This document shows positions 46,264 through 58,755 of a DNA stretch of 64,000 nucleotides, in pieces. The notes below the pieces were generated by a model. That model was given only the letters and a program-made list of their open reading frames with translations. It did no database searches and was not told where the DNA came from. The position numbers were made by a program, and so were the translations under genes. The stretch spans positions 1 through 64,000 of the forward strand of contig JANTQF010000174.1 of NCBI GenBank assembly GCA_032988165.1, read 5' to 3'. Each line of letters begins with the position of its first letter. Within the stretch, counting starts at the first letter, position 1. The stretch comes from Emmonsiellopsis sp. PD_33 (lineage: Eukaryota; Ascomycota; Eurotiomycetes; Onygenales; Ajellomycetaceae).

Positions 46264-49200
46264 TTTGTATTTCTCTTGATCGAAACGAATGTAAAGGCTG
46301 TGGTATCCCGGCTGGATGGAAGAATGAGTGGTCTCCTAGAGTACTTGCTCTAGATAGGACATGTAACGGACAACCTGTGACCCTAAATAAGAAAAAAAAG
46401 AGCGAAACTCCACGACCGACCCTTGGTGTGCAGTTCGAAGAGAAGTGAAGGGAAGAAGGATACGAAGCTTGAAGGAAAGGAGGAGAGGGACAGTTATAAA
46501 TGGGGCACGAGTATGAATATGTGGGGAGTATTTAAACAACAGATCGGTGGATTAACACAGCAAAAGACCCCTGCTCTGCCCGGCAAACAAAGAGGGGTAC
46601 AAGAAAAAAATTCCAAAAAAGAGCAAGGGAAACCCCCGAGAAGCAGAGAAAGAGAAGTACAGACTAGTCGGAATGACAGAATAGCCGTGTGGAGACTCTG
46701 GCAAACACTAGCATAGAGGCTGCTTCCCACAGCTGCCGATATAACTAGATCTATCCTCGGAGCAAGCCAGGTATTCTCCTTTTGGGGGTATTCTGGAGGT
46801 GGCCACCACGGGCATATACAAGCCGTATATGGCGCTCGTTTGTACCACCAAGAATGCGCCACCAGTAGGCGTTTCCGAAGGATATCTTTTTGTTGGAGAC
46901 AGGGGGGATGGGGGCTACAGATTGCATGTGCTCAATTCCCTACTTCTAGAATACCAGTAGATGTCAAAGAGCCAACGAGCAGGGTACCCGCAGGACCCAT
47001 TGCACTCTGGGCCCCTTTGCACCATCGAATGTCCTCCGCCTTCAGCGATTTTTTATAGCGTCGTTTCGAGGCTGAAACCGGCATTCGTCAACCAAGAATG
47101 CGTCAACTGCTGTCTTCCATGAGTTCGGATAACCTGTTGCGATCTGATCTTGCGAACAGCATCTACGTATTTCGATCACGTTGAGCAATCGGAGATAGAA
47201 TTAAATGCGTTGAATTGCGGCATCCGGCTCATCCGTCCCTCTGCCACGGTGGCACGACTGGTAACCAGGATGGCCATCTGCCAGCATTCGAAGCAGGCCG
47301 GAGATGGAATCGAACACTGTCTAGGCGAGACTCGGAAAGTGAGATCCGGCAAGGCTTCCTCTGCAGCTAAACCGGGGTATTTCTGTTCGTTTTCTGTCAG
47401 CATCCCTATCTTGAAATTTTTTCGTCTTGGGATGAGGTTTCATTATGGTCTGGTGGAGCCGTTGTGCTATGTTTACCTCACTCTAGCCCGGCGCTATCCC
47501 CGCGCTTCCCCTCATTAGGCTGGAGATGGCGTCCCCCGCCGGTTCTGTCCAGTCAAACCGTCGCCTTCGTGGGCTGGGCCGAGGAATCTTGACTGCCAGG
47601 CTCGATGTCGACCTCCATCTGCCGAACACTAGAGGCAAAAGAGGAGCCACCACCGCAGGAATATTGAAAACATGGATGAAACAGAGGTTGGGCAGTCATG
47701 TACGTTGTGTGCATTTGGGCCTGGTGGCCGAGTGGTGTCATGGATTTTGTCGACGTTATTCCATGTAGAAATCCATGTTCGTTGTGGTGGTCTGATCTTG
47801 CGGCTCAAGCAGGCCACCAAAGCGATCAGTCAACTACATCCAAATATCCTAACTAACTGGTTCACTAAAATACTTAAAGTTCCATACTCGTTGAGATTTA
47901 CCACTGGCAAATACTCTAATTCTTTCTAGAAACTTTCTCTGCAAATCACCAATTTCCTGGCCTGCATCCCTCCCACATCCACGGCCGTTCTGCGCACGCC
48001 ATCTCCTCTTTCAAATCACCCCATCCCGTTATTCTACGCCCTGAAACAAGCCTCGAGAACCAAGTTCCCCAACTCCCCGCAAGCCGTCGCTGAAGCCAAG
48101 AATAGTCTAACCCCAGACGTCCATATCCAGACTCTTTCGTCCATCTATGCCTCGGAAACACCGCCTGATTTCAAGCCAAGCCCGCCCTCGCTACCGGCAG
48201 TTAGAGCTTAGCTGATATGACCTCTTGGCTGTCTTGTCGTTCCGGACCACTGGGCAGTGAGTTCCATCTAGGACTCTTCTTCTTGGCTGGTCATGAGGAT
48301 GCGATAGGCGTGGTCAGGGAGCTTTCAAGGCCACTTCTAAATAGCAGTTGTGTGTGCGTTCAAATAACCACCTGATATCTTCATTATCATCCTCGGTATA
48401 CCGTTTGGTTGATATTTTACTGGCTTGGCGGTCAGAACGAACACTCGCACTAGGAAGGTGATCGTTTGATATTTGAATGGAACGGGTCGAGGAGTCATTC
48501 TCATGCGCCTGCATAATGCTAGTGAGACATCCGTGAGAGAGAGAGAGAGAGAGAATAGGGACACGCCATCATGCACTTCATAAATCTACGTTTGCTCGAT
48601 TGTGCAACGGCAATCCGTCAGCGCTATCGAGATCGATAAGGGACGTCATACTCGATGCAGGGGTATAGGAAATGCAAAGTGTCTGTCATGCTGTGCTTAG
48701 TACGCAAGCTGGTTGCGTATCAGACCATGCGGTCCCCGAAGGAAAAGAAGCCTGCCATCCTGGCGTTGGTGAAACGAATGAAGGGGGATCAACAACCCCA
48801 AGTGACACGAAACAACGCCAGAATCACCCAAAGACGGGTTCTATTAGTTTGACAATGATGATCTATGGTTGAATCTCTGCCCAAATGCCTCTATCGGGGA
48901 AATACCAAAACAAATTAAAAGGTATCGAAGATCAGGGGGGGCATATCCATCAACCCTACTCTTTCTTGAGGATTGTCTTCTATTCATCATTCCGACTGGC
49001 TCAGACCCTTCGAGCCGCCCCCCACTAGCTCTATGCTGACTCTGGGGTCGTCGTTATCTGACGCTTTCGTATGTCGCGCAGATGATAGACCAGCTCGATC
49101 TGCGCCCGTTCAGCCAAGACGCGGAACCAGCCATATGCGCCCTTATCGATTCCATGCACTATAATGCCCAGAACTCGTTGATGCATGTATTTTTGGACCC

Positions 49201-49384
49201 CAAAAGTCCCTTATTCTCGGCCCTCAACAACCGAACCTCAACGCACCGAGGCTGTTCAGCTATGCCAGAGACCAAGAATAATCTCTCCAGTCCACTCAAT
49301 GCCTTCAAATCCACCACGAACCCCTTGAACCTCGCCTCCAATCATCATCCTTCATATAATCTAAACCCTTGCCGTAGCAAAAAC
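46264..49384. other. 3.1 kb gene-poor gap
   Basis: No gene can be supported. A spliceable open stretch at about 47935-48211 (ends SIYASETPPDFKPSPPSLPAVRA then stop) looks coding-like but I find no start exon or family. A (GA)10 repeat lies at 48535-48554. The right end near 49100-49340 has open frames without family marks. Confidence 0.4.
48535..48554. repeat. (GA)10 microsatellite
   Basis: Perfect dinucleotide repeat. Confidence 0.9.
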
Positions 49385-50305
49385 CTAAAATCTACCCAGC
49401 GGCTTCAGCGTAAACTTCTTAGGCACAACAAACAGCCCCTTTGCCTCGGCACATAATGTACCATCGATATCTCGAACCTCTCCGCTGACCACGGCTTTCC
49501 GCTCCGTGCTATTTTCGTTGTCATATTTCGCAGTGACGGTGTAGAAGTAGCCTGCGTTGACGGGTTTGCGATAATCGATATCCAGGTTGGCTGTTACGCC
49601 TGCGCGAGCGGGAAAGCTGCGTATCGCAACTCGTCCCAAGCTCTCGTCCAGGACTGTTGCGATTGCGCCGCCGTGGGTTTTTCTGGGCCAACCAGTCAGC
49701 GCGTCGCCGAAGTAGACGACCGTGACGGCTTCGTGGCGTCTTTCATTCCAGAAAATACGCTATCCAGGTCACATCTCAACGATTAGCAGCGGAAAAATAG
49801 AAAAGAAAAGAAAAGAACCACCCACCTGCACCCCCAACCCTTTACTCCCACTCATCGGCCCACTCGTAAGCCGATGCGGCTTCTCCTCCTCCTCGAAATC
49901 CTCATAAGCCTCCCACTCCTCATACTCGGGATCCGCACGCAGCTCCTGCACAATCGGCAACCAAGCCACCTTCTCCCGCAAAATCTTTAACTCCATCACG
50001 TCCTCCGCCGAGCCCGGCCCCGGCGGCCGCAAGACCTTGTCCCACAGGAACAGGTCCGGCATAAAATATCCAGCCCCTCCAAACAGGACCAGGTCCAGTA
50101 ACAGGTCGAAGCGCCAGCTGAGTGTCTTCTCCGCCTTGTCGACGGGCGGAGCGGCGGATGACGCCCTGCGGAAGAAAGTGCGTTTTGCGGGCGAGGACCG
50201 CGTGCGGAGGACGGGGTCTATGCGGGGTGTGGAGGATATTGGGTTGGTCTGGCGCAGACCCCCGCGGGGGAGGGCGCGTGCCAGTGCGCAGGGAGGGCGG
50301 AACAT
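49385..50305 (-). CDS. Mitochondrial hotdog-fold (4HBT) thioesterase-like protein
   Basis: Two exons, 50305-49826 and 49759-49385; 855 nt, 284 aa. The N-terminal 50 residues are rich in Arg, Ser and Pro with no acidic residues except one Asp (MFRPPCALARALPRGG), a typical mitochondrial targeting sequence. A hydrophobic stretch follows, LLLDLVLFGGAGYFMPDLFLW. The second half carries the 4HBT/PaaI-type hotdog domain: VVYFGDALTGWPRKTHGGAIATVLDESLGRVAI, then ANLDIDYRKPVNAGYFYTVTA. The substrate is probably an acyl-CoA; function is otherwise unassigned. The alternative ATG at 50321 lies in another frame. A perfect CACGTG palindrome sits about 100 nt upstream. The intron contains (AAAAG)3. Confidence 0.88.
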
Positions 50306-50757
50306 TGCTGGCTCGATTCAATTATGAGAAGATGGGGCCGGATGTTCTTGGTTTGCGTTCCTGGACGCGATGAAGTTGGGCGGGATTTTACCAGGCACCG
50401 AGGTTCTATATCACGTGATATCAAGGAACCAAGAAAGGGGACAGAGTTTATCACGTAGTGGCTACGAAAGATACCAGAGAGCTTTATTGGGAGTACATTG
50501 GAAATTATAGGGTTTATGGTAAGACGGGCTTAATAGGCATCTCATTTCAAAATAACATAATGCAAAGTAGCACAGGCGTGGGTCCATCTATTTGCTTTTG
50601 ATACCAAATTTCTCCGGAAATTCAATGGTGTCTAGATGCAAAGGGACTAATCATGGAACTCATGTCACATAAGCGGAAACAGATAGCCTTCGCTGGATGG
50701 AAAGTATGTCGCAAAATTCAAGCTAAGGGCGCTTTGGAGACTCCAAGAGACTCCGCA
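50306..50757. other. intergenic, thioesterase promoter
   Basis: About 450 nt between the thioesterase start and UBP6 stop, containing the palindrome at 50408-50421 and a half-site TATCACGT near 50448. Confidence 0.45.
50408..50421. promoter_or_regulatory. Perfect palindrome ATATCACGTGATAT (E-box core)
   Basis: Same 14-mer as at 31590-31603, here flanked by GGTTC (50402-50406) and GAACC (50426-50430), which extend the dyad. It lies about 100 nt upstream of the thioesterase ATG. Confidence 0.5.
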
Positions 50758-52589
50758 TCACTCTTTAACCTCCTCCGCAGATGGCAATTCGATAGCCCGG
50801 TAGAGTAGAATTAACGCAGAGTGGGATTCGCCTATAAAGTGTGTTGGTTAGTTGCTGGCTCTGGACGATCAATAAACGGAAGACGGTGAGCCACTTACCA
50901 CCACCAGATAGAGTCTCGATCTTCTCCGCTTCAACCTCGGATACCTTGTCGTCATTGAACCACCACCACTTGCCATCTTCCTCCCTTCTCTTGCCCCCGG
51001 GGGCAGAAGGATCATCGACCAATCGTCCCTGTTTCTTGACGTAGGAGGTGTAATGGCCACTGTCAGCACTGGCGCCCTGGTGGGTAATGACTCCACGCAA
51101 TTCGTAAACACCGGATTTGTTGGCCCCATCATCTGCCGCAAGCTTGGGATCGATCAGAGCGAAGAGTTCCTTCTTTGCAGCCAAAACGGCCGCCGCTCGC
51201 TCGGCTTCGTATTCAGCATCGGTTTTGAAAGTCTCCGGGGGGGCGCCCTCCACAATTGCGTCAGCCTTCTCCTCAACTTCCTGTTTCTTTTGGAGAGGCT
51301 CGGTCATCGAAGTGTCGGCTGCACGGTCTTGTTCCTGCTTATGGGCAATCTTTTGGCGCTTGCGGGCCCGTTCAATGTCCTGCTCGTCCTTGCGGATCTC
51401 ACGGATCTTGTCCCTCACAGGAATAAGCTGCTTTCGCAGCTCGTCCGTGCAGAATTCAACAACATCCAGTTCCGCAGGGAAGGTGACCTTCCGCATGATT
51501 TTTGCCTTCTTCTGCGTGTCTCGTTTCCAGAAGAAACGCACAAAATGAACAGTAAGGTATTTCGGTAGCCGAGAAATGCGCGAACGTTTCGTGTAAACAG
51601 CATCCCTGTCGAGCGTAGGTGAATGCTTTTCCATCTTTTCTTCCAGACTGGCCAGAATGCCATCCCGAAGGTGGTTAATGTTTTTATCAATGTGGCAATC
51701 TAACTTGAGGAAAGGGTCAGACGTCTCCACAGCTGGTTCCCCGGCATCTTTCGCCGCCTCTTCATCACACTCAAGAACCGAATCGAATCTTCCAGAGAGA
51801 TACTTGTCGATGAAGGACATATCACCGGACCCCTCGCCGCCTTCGGGCTTGAGTTTTTGGCGGAGCTGTGATATAATTTGAGACCAAGCCTCTTCCGCAT
51901 CCTGCTGAGCATATCCGTGACCATCCCTGGCTTTCTGGGCGAATTGTGGGAACGCACTTCGGAGAGCATTCAAAAACATAATGGGTGGAAATCCCTCCTG
52001 TGTTTCTGACATTTGTTTATATAGATCTCTCAACGATGCAGTCAGGTCCATGGACGAGTTCATTCCCAGGAGAGCAGATGTATTACGTTCGCGGCTCGAA
52101 GGCTTGTACTTTAAAAGCTCCTCCTGCAGCTCTGGCACGATCCGTAGAGTTTGTAGCGTCGAATTTAAGTAGCAAGTATTGCCCAAATTTTGCAATCCCG
52201 CAGGAGTAGCACCCTCAGCTCTGGCAGCTTCAGCTTCCGTCATGTCTTCGATGAACTTTGTGGCCTCTTTTGGCTTGCCCAAGATCGACGAAACGTCGCC
52301 AGATGCCGGGGTTCCCAGCATCATGAATGTTTGGCCGGGCCGGGCCCCGAGGGTCGAGAGGTCGGTGTCATCCTTGAGCTGGCCGCCTTTGACTAGGACC
52401 TTCTGACGTTCCGGTTCAACGCCCGTAAGCGAATAGAGCTGGAACTTGAAGGTCTCTCCGTTGGAGTTGGGGTCAAGATCGACTTCGTGGCGTTTGCCTT
52501 GGTGCTTTACAATCACTAGCAAGCAGGTTAGAATGACGGCTGTGTGATGAGAGAGGAGGGACATGCAGCTCACCAGGTATCGTGGCCAT
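50758..52589 (-). CDS. UBP6: Proteasome-associated ubiquitin hydrolase UBP6 (USP14)
   Basis: Deubiquitinase bound to the 26S proteasome regulatory particle, trimming ubiquitin chains. Three exons: 52589-52574 (16 nt), 52515-50899, 50831-50758; 1707 nt, 568 aa. The tiny first exon gives MATIP and joins V-IVKHQGKRHEVDLD, starting the ubiquitin-like domain (residues 5-75, VLVKGGQLKDDTDLSTLG). The USP domain begins with the Cys box GLQNLGNTCYLNSTLQTL (C120) and ends with the His box QGASADSGHYTSYVKK and KWWWFNDDKVSEV. A charged insert (KIREIRKDEQDIERARKRQK) splits the domain, as in other fungal members. The last exon adds ESHSALILLYRAIELPSAEEVKE. Divergent from ARPC4. Confidence 0.95.
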
Positions 52590-52954
52590 GGCTGCAAAGG
52601 GTATGCTGTAATTGTGCGCACTCGAGCAGGATGTATGTTCAAAGTCTGCAGCTGTCAACAGGAGCTTCGATGGGTGTCCAGGCAGGTCCAAGCAGACAGG
52701 CTGAGAAAGCGGTGGGGTGGCTGCAAACAGAGCAAACACGCAGCTGGAGTCAGCAACGTCAACGCCCCAACTCGACCCAGCCCGACGACAACAGCGGCAT
52801 TCCAGGGACGGCGGCTTTTCCTCTGCGACGAATACTGTGCAAGACGCCAGTGGTGTGCTCGCTGTCTATGCTTCAAGCCTCCCACATATAATTTCCTGTC
52901 CAATCCCGCCAATTCCTAACTGCCAAGGCCAGGCCGCCATTCCCCGCTTCCACC
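52590..52954. other. divergent promoter, UBP6 / ARPC4
   Basis: 365 nt shared upstream region. No specific motifs assigned. Confidence 0.5.
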
Positions 52955-53722
52955 ATGGTATGTTGCATCAGCCCGGACGGATATGGACGTCTAGCTAACA
53001 GCGTACAGTCTCAATCATTACGTCCATACCTTCAATGTGTTCGATCTTCCCTCACAGCCGCCCTTGCGATATCGAACTTCGCTTCGCAGACGTCGGAACG
53101 ACACAACGTCCCAGAAGTTGAAGCGGCCACCTCCCCAGAAGTCCTCCTCAACCCGCTCACTATTGCGCGCAACGAAAATGAGAAGGTCCTCATTGAGCCA
53201 AGTGTCAATAGTATCAGAGTCAGCATTCGGATCAAGCAGGCAGATGAAATCGAACATATCCTAGTGCACAAGTTCACGAGGTTCCTGACCCAGAGAGCGG
53301 AGGCATTCTTCATTCTTCGACGAAAGCCCGTCAAGGTCAGCTAGTCCATTATCGGATATAAAGATGGGTTTCGTCATGGCTAACATAACTCAGGGCTACG
53401 ATATCTCTTTTTTGATCACCAACTTCCACACGGAGGCTATGTTGAAGCATAAATTGGTCGACTTTATCATAGAGTTTATGGAGGAAGTGGATAAGGAGAT
53501 ATCAGAAATGAAACTATTCGTGCGTATTCCATCTCTGTGCTTGATTAGATGGAGGGCGAACTTAAGCCTTCCTTCCCCGAGGTTTCTATTTCATCAACTA
53601 ACTATTATGTAGCTGAACGCACGAGCGAGATTTGTGGCGGAATCCTTCCTGACTCCTGTAAGAATCCCCCAACCCCCCTCTTTCCATAGACATACTAATA
53701 TCCGTCCTGTTAGTTCGATTAA
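52955..53722 (+). CDS. ARC19: Arp2/3 complex subunit 4 (ARPC4, Arc19)
   Basis: Core 20 kDa subunit of the actin-nucleating Arp2/3 complex at cortical patches. Five exons: 52955-52957, 53009-53335, 53394-53519, 53613-53657, 53714-53722; 510 nt, 169 aa, the normal length. Exon 1 is just the ATG, directly followed by a GTATGT donor. The coding exon 2 starts SQSLRPYLQCVRSSL. Family text: FASQTSERHNVPEVE, PLTIARNENEKVLIEPSVNS, IRIKQADEIEHILVHKFTRF and GYDISFLITNFHTEAM. The last exon supplies only Phe-Asp-stop. Highly conserved and intact. Confidence 0.95.
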
Positions 53723-54751
53723 TTTCATTATTTTCAAGCGTCTGTCTCAACGATTCCTATGCGATATGTTTTTCTAGCACTCCAGTATATATCCTTTGGC
53801 GTGTGGTGACGCAGAATGTCATGTCCTTCCTACAGTTTCTCTTCTTTGTGTAGGTCACAATAGATCCAACGCTTTTTTGTTCTTTGGGCTTCCGTTTCGA
53901 CTGAGTATCAGTTATGCGGTGCAGAATAACTCGTTTATTCGGCTTCTTTCTTCATTCTCTCCGCTTTCTCTACCATCGTGCTCCCGCAGCCTACTATGCA
54001 AATCCCTCATTCTCAACTGTCCCCTGCAAATTTTCCCTCGTGCTATCTACTCCAAAGATTCATTGCTCTCGGACGTATAAGAGTGTATCCCATAGGGGTA
54101 CAACATCTTATCCAAATGGCGATCTTAAATACTTCTTCCGCATTAAGACTTCAATCGTCTTATCCGACAATGGCCTCCAAACATCGGCCAAATCCATATG
54201 CGATATCCGAGTCTTTTCATTCATATTCCACAACCGCAGATTACTCCTTTCACGTCTTTTCAGGGGTAAAACGACCCCCAAACCATGCTTTCTTTCTCGG
54301 GCCAGCCCCCCCAAATCAAAGAACAAAAGACTATCTGTTTGTTCAGCATCTCAATCAATCTCAGCCAGCCTTGTTCTAAATTCAGTGAAAAGGCAGGACC
54401 ATGATCACATCCATGGCCAGTTATCAGTATGGTATGATACTCCAAGCCCACATCTCTTCTCCCATGCTCACTCCTATATAGCCGCCAACTAATCATGTCT
54501 GCATCAGATCCTGCTGCGGGTGAGCAAGGAACGACTAAGCATAACATGGACCAGTCCTCTTGTTTTCTCTTTTGATGTGTTATCCTACCTCCTTTTCATC
54601 CTGTCCACAAACACTACATCAACGCGCCAGTGGCCTTTCCATCCTGGTTCTTAAGAGCCATTGCCGTCCCCGTTCCTCGAACACGTCTGCTAGTTCTGCG
54701 AGTCCGCAATTGGAAAATATTCGTGCCCATCGGGGTTGTCTATTTGCCGTC
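53723..54751. other. long 5' region of RRM gene
   Basis: About 1 kb, pyrimidine-rich, with short frames but no recognisable product. Probably ARPC4 3' UTR, promoter and a long leader of the RRM gene. Confidence 0.4.
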
Positions 54752-57593
54752 ATGACCCGCATGACCGACGCGGGTAAGGGGAACTGGGTTAGGAGTCCAC
54801 CGGCTTCCCCCTATACAATTCCGATAATGGCGAGATCCGATGCCTCCCCGTCAACCGGAACGCCCGTGCATCGCCGCAAAGGTCCGTATGCCCAGGTGAA
54901 AACCAAACCGGACCAAGGTAGCCCAAAAGCGCGTGCCAAAGCCACACAGGAGCACTCCCCCGCGTTTGTTGATAAGGACGGCGAAATTAAATCTGAGAAT
55001 TCTCCTTCACCAGCTACCACCGGCTATCGACTCACTCCACAGGCTGATGTTCAGTCCCGCCAACCGAGATACTACCCCGTGCCCTTGATCCCTCCTCGCA
55101 CTTTTCTCCCTCGAGCCAGTGCGGCGCGTTGTTCGCGTGGGTATCAAACAACCTATCCATCCGGCCCCGACGCGTCATTTGTCCCTCGTGTTCCCCCTTT
55201 TCCAACAAAGGTTGTCTTTGGCTATCCACCAGCGCAACAGAACGAGTTTGAAGGTGGACAAAACAGCTTGTTGAACAACAACCTTAGGGGGGTTCCGCTC
55301 CTTGGTCCTGACCCCATGGCGCAGTTCATGGCACCGCAGGAAAACATGCCCCTGCCTTTTATTGGGATGTATCAGGTGCAGAGTAACGCAAGTCCTCAAG
55401 AAGCAGCACAGTTTTCTGGCACTACACAAGCTCACTCAGGAGTGAATCAAATTGGGGTTGGCCAGCCTCGTTCTGTTGGGGCAACCGCTCAACAACAAAC
55501 GTGCAGCCAAGTGTTTGGAACCCCTGGCCCCTTTAGTCCTCAGCTTTCACTTGGCCCTCAAACCCATCTCCATCCCAACTACAACAACAACACTATACAT
55601 CCAACCCAGCATCAGCATAGCTGCCATCTTTACTGCTCTACAACACCACCAGCTGGAGGAGCGACAGGAATCCCAATCATGGCCCCGGGGATTACCAGCC
55701 CCCTGGCGGGATATCAAGCCGGTCACTCAACCGACCCTGTCTGCTACCCGCATGCGATGCCGTTTGACGACGGTGCGAGATACAGCCTGCCACCCAAATG
55801 GGGGGTCATCAAGATCACCAATGTAAGTATTCGTTTGATCCTGCGTGCCATATCCATGACTTCTCGCCCTTGCCATTGCCTTCTTGGTGCCCTGAGGGCG
55901 AGGACCTCAATATCTGAACCCAAAGCAGGTCTCTAGCGTAGATCCAGGCTAACTTGACATATAGATACCGTATTCAGTGACCAGGAATGAGGTGCTCCAG
56001 TTCCTTGGCCGCAATGCCAAACCGCTCAGCCCTGAGACGGGATGTCCAGTCCATATCATCATGGAGCGCTCCACCGGGAAGACCATGGATTGCTACGTCG
56101 AGTTCCCCAACGAAGCTGAGGCCGAGTCCGCCCTTGAGTGGGTTAACCGTTGTCTGGGCACATTCCGCACCCCAAAACTAGGCAATCGCCATGTCACGGT
56201 CGAGGCCAGCAATCAGGATGAACTTCTCCGTGACTTGTTTCCTCGGGCCAAAAATGTCACTTGGAAGGATGGGATCCCGCAAGTGAGACATGAAAAGGAT
56301 GAGTATTGCTCTGGCTTCCAGGGCTTCTTTACTGCGGAGGAGATTTATTGCACCATTCGCCATGCTGAGGTGCCTCATCGTGTAAGTTTGCCCTTAAGTT
56401 AGCCACTCGTTCACATTCCTCCTACTAATTCTTGTCTTCTACAGTCTCCCTTCTGCAACAAATGCCTCCAACGCCCTTACGAGAATATGATAAGCACGTT
56501 GTACAAGGTAACTCAATACAAGCCTCCTCTCATCCGATAGCTTCCTTTCTAAACTTGTGTTGTAGTTCCCTTGGTATGCATCCATGCATTACACCGTGGA
56601 AGACCGCAACTTGCTTTTCTCGGCCACTCTGCGCCTTATGCACGCTTTGATACCTCAGGTTGAGCGCGGGAAGACTATTGGCTTGGATTCACGTCTTGTG
56701 ACCGATTTGCTAGATGCAGGATCTCGCTGCCCAGCTTTTAATGAGCGTCAGAAGTTTACTCTCAGTGCCGCAGCCAAGAACCATGCTTCTTTGCTCAATA
56801 CTCCTCCTTCTTCACGCTTCTGGCCCTTCGACACTTTGTCTCGTAAGCAGAGCGCCAGCGAAGAACATGTCATGGTATGTCTAGCACCCTTACCCCCAAC
56901 GTGACGATAATCATGAAGCTAACACGTTACCTTCTCCAATAGCAATATGCGAACTTGATTGCCACCGGCGCCGCCAACATGGACTGCGGTACTGATGTTT
57001 TGAACAACAGCTGGCATCCGACCCTACATGGCGCCTCCCCGTTTGGTAGAATCTGGCTGGAATGGGGTTGGGGCAATACTGAACATTCCTGGCAGTCCGC
57101 CGTGAACTACGAAACCAACGTTCTGGTTACCATGGTGACTGAGGGAGTTAGAGTGAGACGTGCTATTGAGGCACCCAAGCCCAAGCCCTGCACTCCGTCA
57201 CCAAAGCCACCTGCATTTAATAGCAAGGAAGTGCCAACTACCAACACTATTTCTCGTCCAACTTCCCGCAGCAACCTTCGATATCCCGTGCACGCCACCC
57301 ACAAACTCAACCGTCATGCTAGCTCTGATCCTAATTTCTCAATGGACGGCCAAGGTTGCGCTGATGTCTTCACCAACGGTAACCACTATGGCGGGGTTCG
57401 TGTCCCTCACCCAACGCACCGTATGCCCTCCAACTCCTTTTCCGGCGGGATTGAGACAGGCACTGCTGTCAATGCTCGTAACAATATTTTTGGGCCCGTG
57501 GGTACTCGTCGCCGCCGTGCTGCGACTAGCGCTAGCTGCCACCCTCCCGTCCTGGAGGTCGATGAAGACTTGATTGGGGAGACTTTTGCATGA
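54752..57593 (+). CDS. RRM-domain RNA-binding protein
   Basis: Five exons: 54752-55822, 55965-56381, 56445-56507, 56566-56874, 56943-57593; 2511 nt, 836 aa. The first 350 residues are Pro/Gln/Ser-rich and disordered (PYYNNN-like and PQTHLHPNYNNNT runs). At the exon 1-2 join an RNA-recognition motif starts: WGVIKITNIPYSVTRNEVLQFLG, then CYVEFPNEAEAESALEWVN. It is followed by a conserved helical region (IRHAEVPHRSPFCNKCLQRPYENMISTLYKFPWYASMHYT) and a disordered C-terminus. Probably post-transcriptional regulation; no gene symbol can be given safely. The frame is open upstream to 54560, so the true start may be earlier; 54752 (MTRMTDAGKGNW) is my choice because sequence before it looks non-coding. 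Confidence 0.85.
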
Positions 57594-58755
57594 TGCGATA
57601 CACACCTGCCACCGCCGCCTGTCTAGGATAGGATGGCTTTTTTTCGTCTCGACTCATTGGGTTTTTAAAGGAACGTCTTTCCATCTTTCTGATTCTTTGT
57701 GATCTGATTTCCTCGTTGATATCCTCCGTCCGAATTCTTCTTTCTTTATTCTTTTTTTACATTTCCCTTGTTCTTCTGAAATCATTCAGTTCCATCTTGG
57801 TTTCTCTTTACCACTCCAGGATCACAAGGACCTCAGCCACACTTGGAAATTCTCCAAAGCCCGTGTACCAAAGGCCCAAAGGAATTCTGATTCAATCGTG
57901 TTTGAAAGAGAAGGAAAGCGGTGTGCAATTCAGGATCATATTTCCTTCTTGGGTCATTTCGCAGCCGTCGAAACTTCATTTCATCGCGGAATGGACTGTC
58001 CGAGGCCAAGACGAAGGACCGAAATACCTTTTTTGTATTTCTGCCTTTGTTTCGTTGTGGTCAAATGGCTTCTTTTTGTTTTTGTTTTATCCTTTCTTTT
58101 CTTGTCTCATGGCTTTCTTCTTTTCTTTCTCCTTTACACATTTTTTATTCCCACGGATCTATGCCAGGCGAAAGTTCCGGAATTTTCAAAACGAAACGGT
58201 CTGACGAAATGGCGTACGGCAAAAAGCAGCCCCCTTGGTGGACGGGATAGGTCAAAGGCGAACTGGCGGAATCCCCCATTACGGATGGCATTTGCACATT
58301 TGTGTCCTTCTTTTTTTCCCTGTATCTTTCTTAACAAAAGTGATCTCTTACTCGTGGCTCCTCTGCAAGATTCGACTGACTGTATGTTTCCCCTACGGTC
58401 TATCGCTCTTGCCTTGCACATGTGGTGGCCTACTTTGGTGGATATACGAGCAGAGGAAATCGAATGATGGTTTGAATTTGGTCAAGTTAAATGGTTCAAA
58501 AGTTAGTTTAGCTAGTCAGTTTGTTCGTTAGTTGGCAAGGAATGAAATGCAAGTGAAGTGCCACTGCTACAAGCACTGTGCTGTGGTGATCATGAAGTGA
58601 AGGCTTGGAAAGTTCTTCAGAGATAGGAATACATCATAAAAAACGTCACTCCGTAGATAGAGGCATATACGCCTTATATACACTAAAAGAAAGAATACTA
58701 ACATTCCCTTCAATACATACCAACAATCTCCAGCACCAACCCTCCCAGAGTTATC
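57594..58755. other. convergent intergenic region, pyrimidine-rich
   Basis: About 1.16 kb, strongly T/C-rich at 57640-58150. Long 3' UTR of the RRM gene is likely. No gene supported. Confidence 0.45.
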
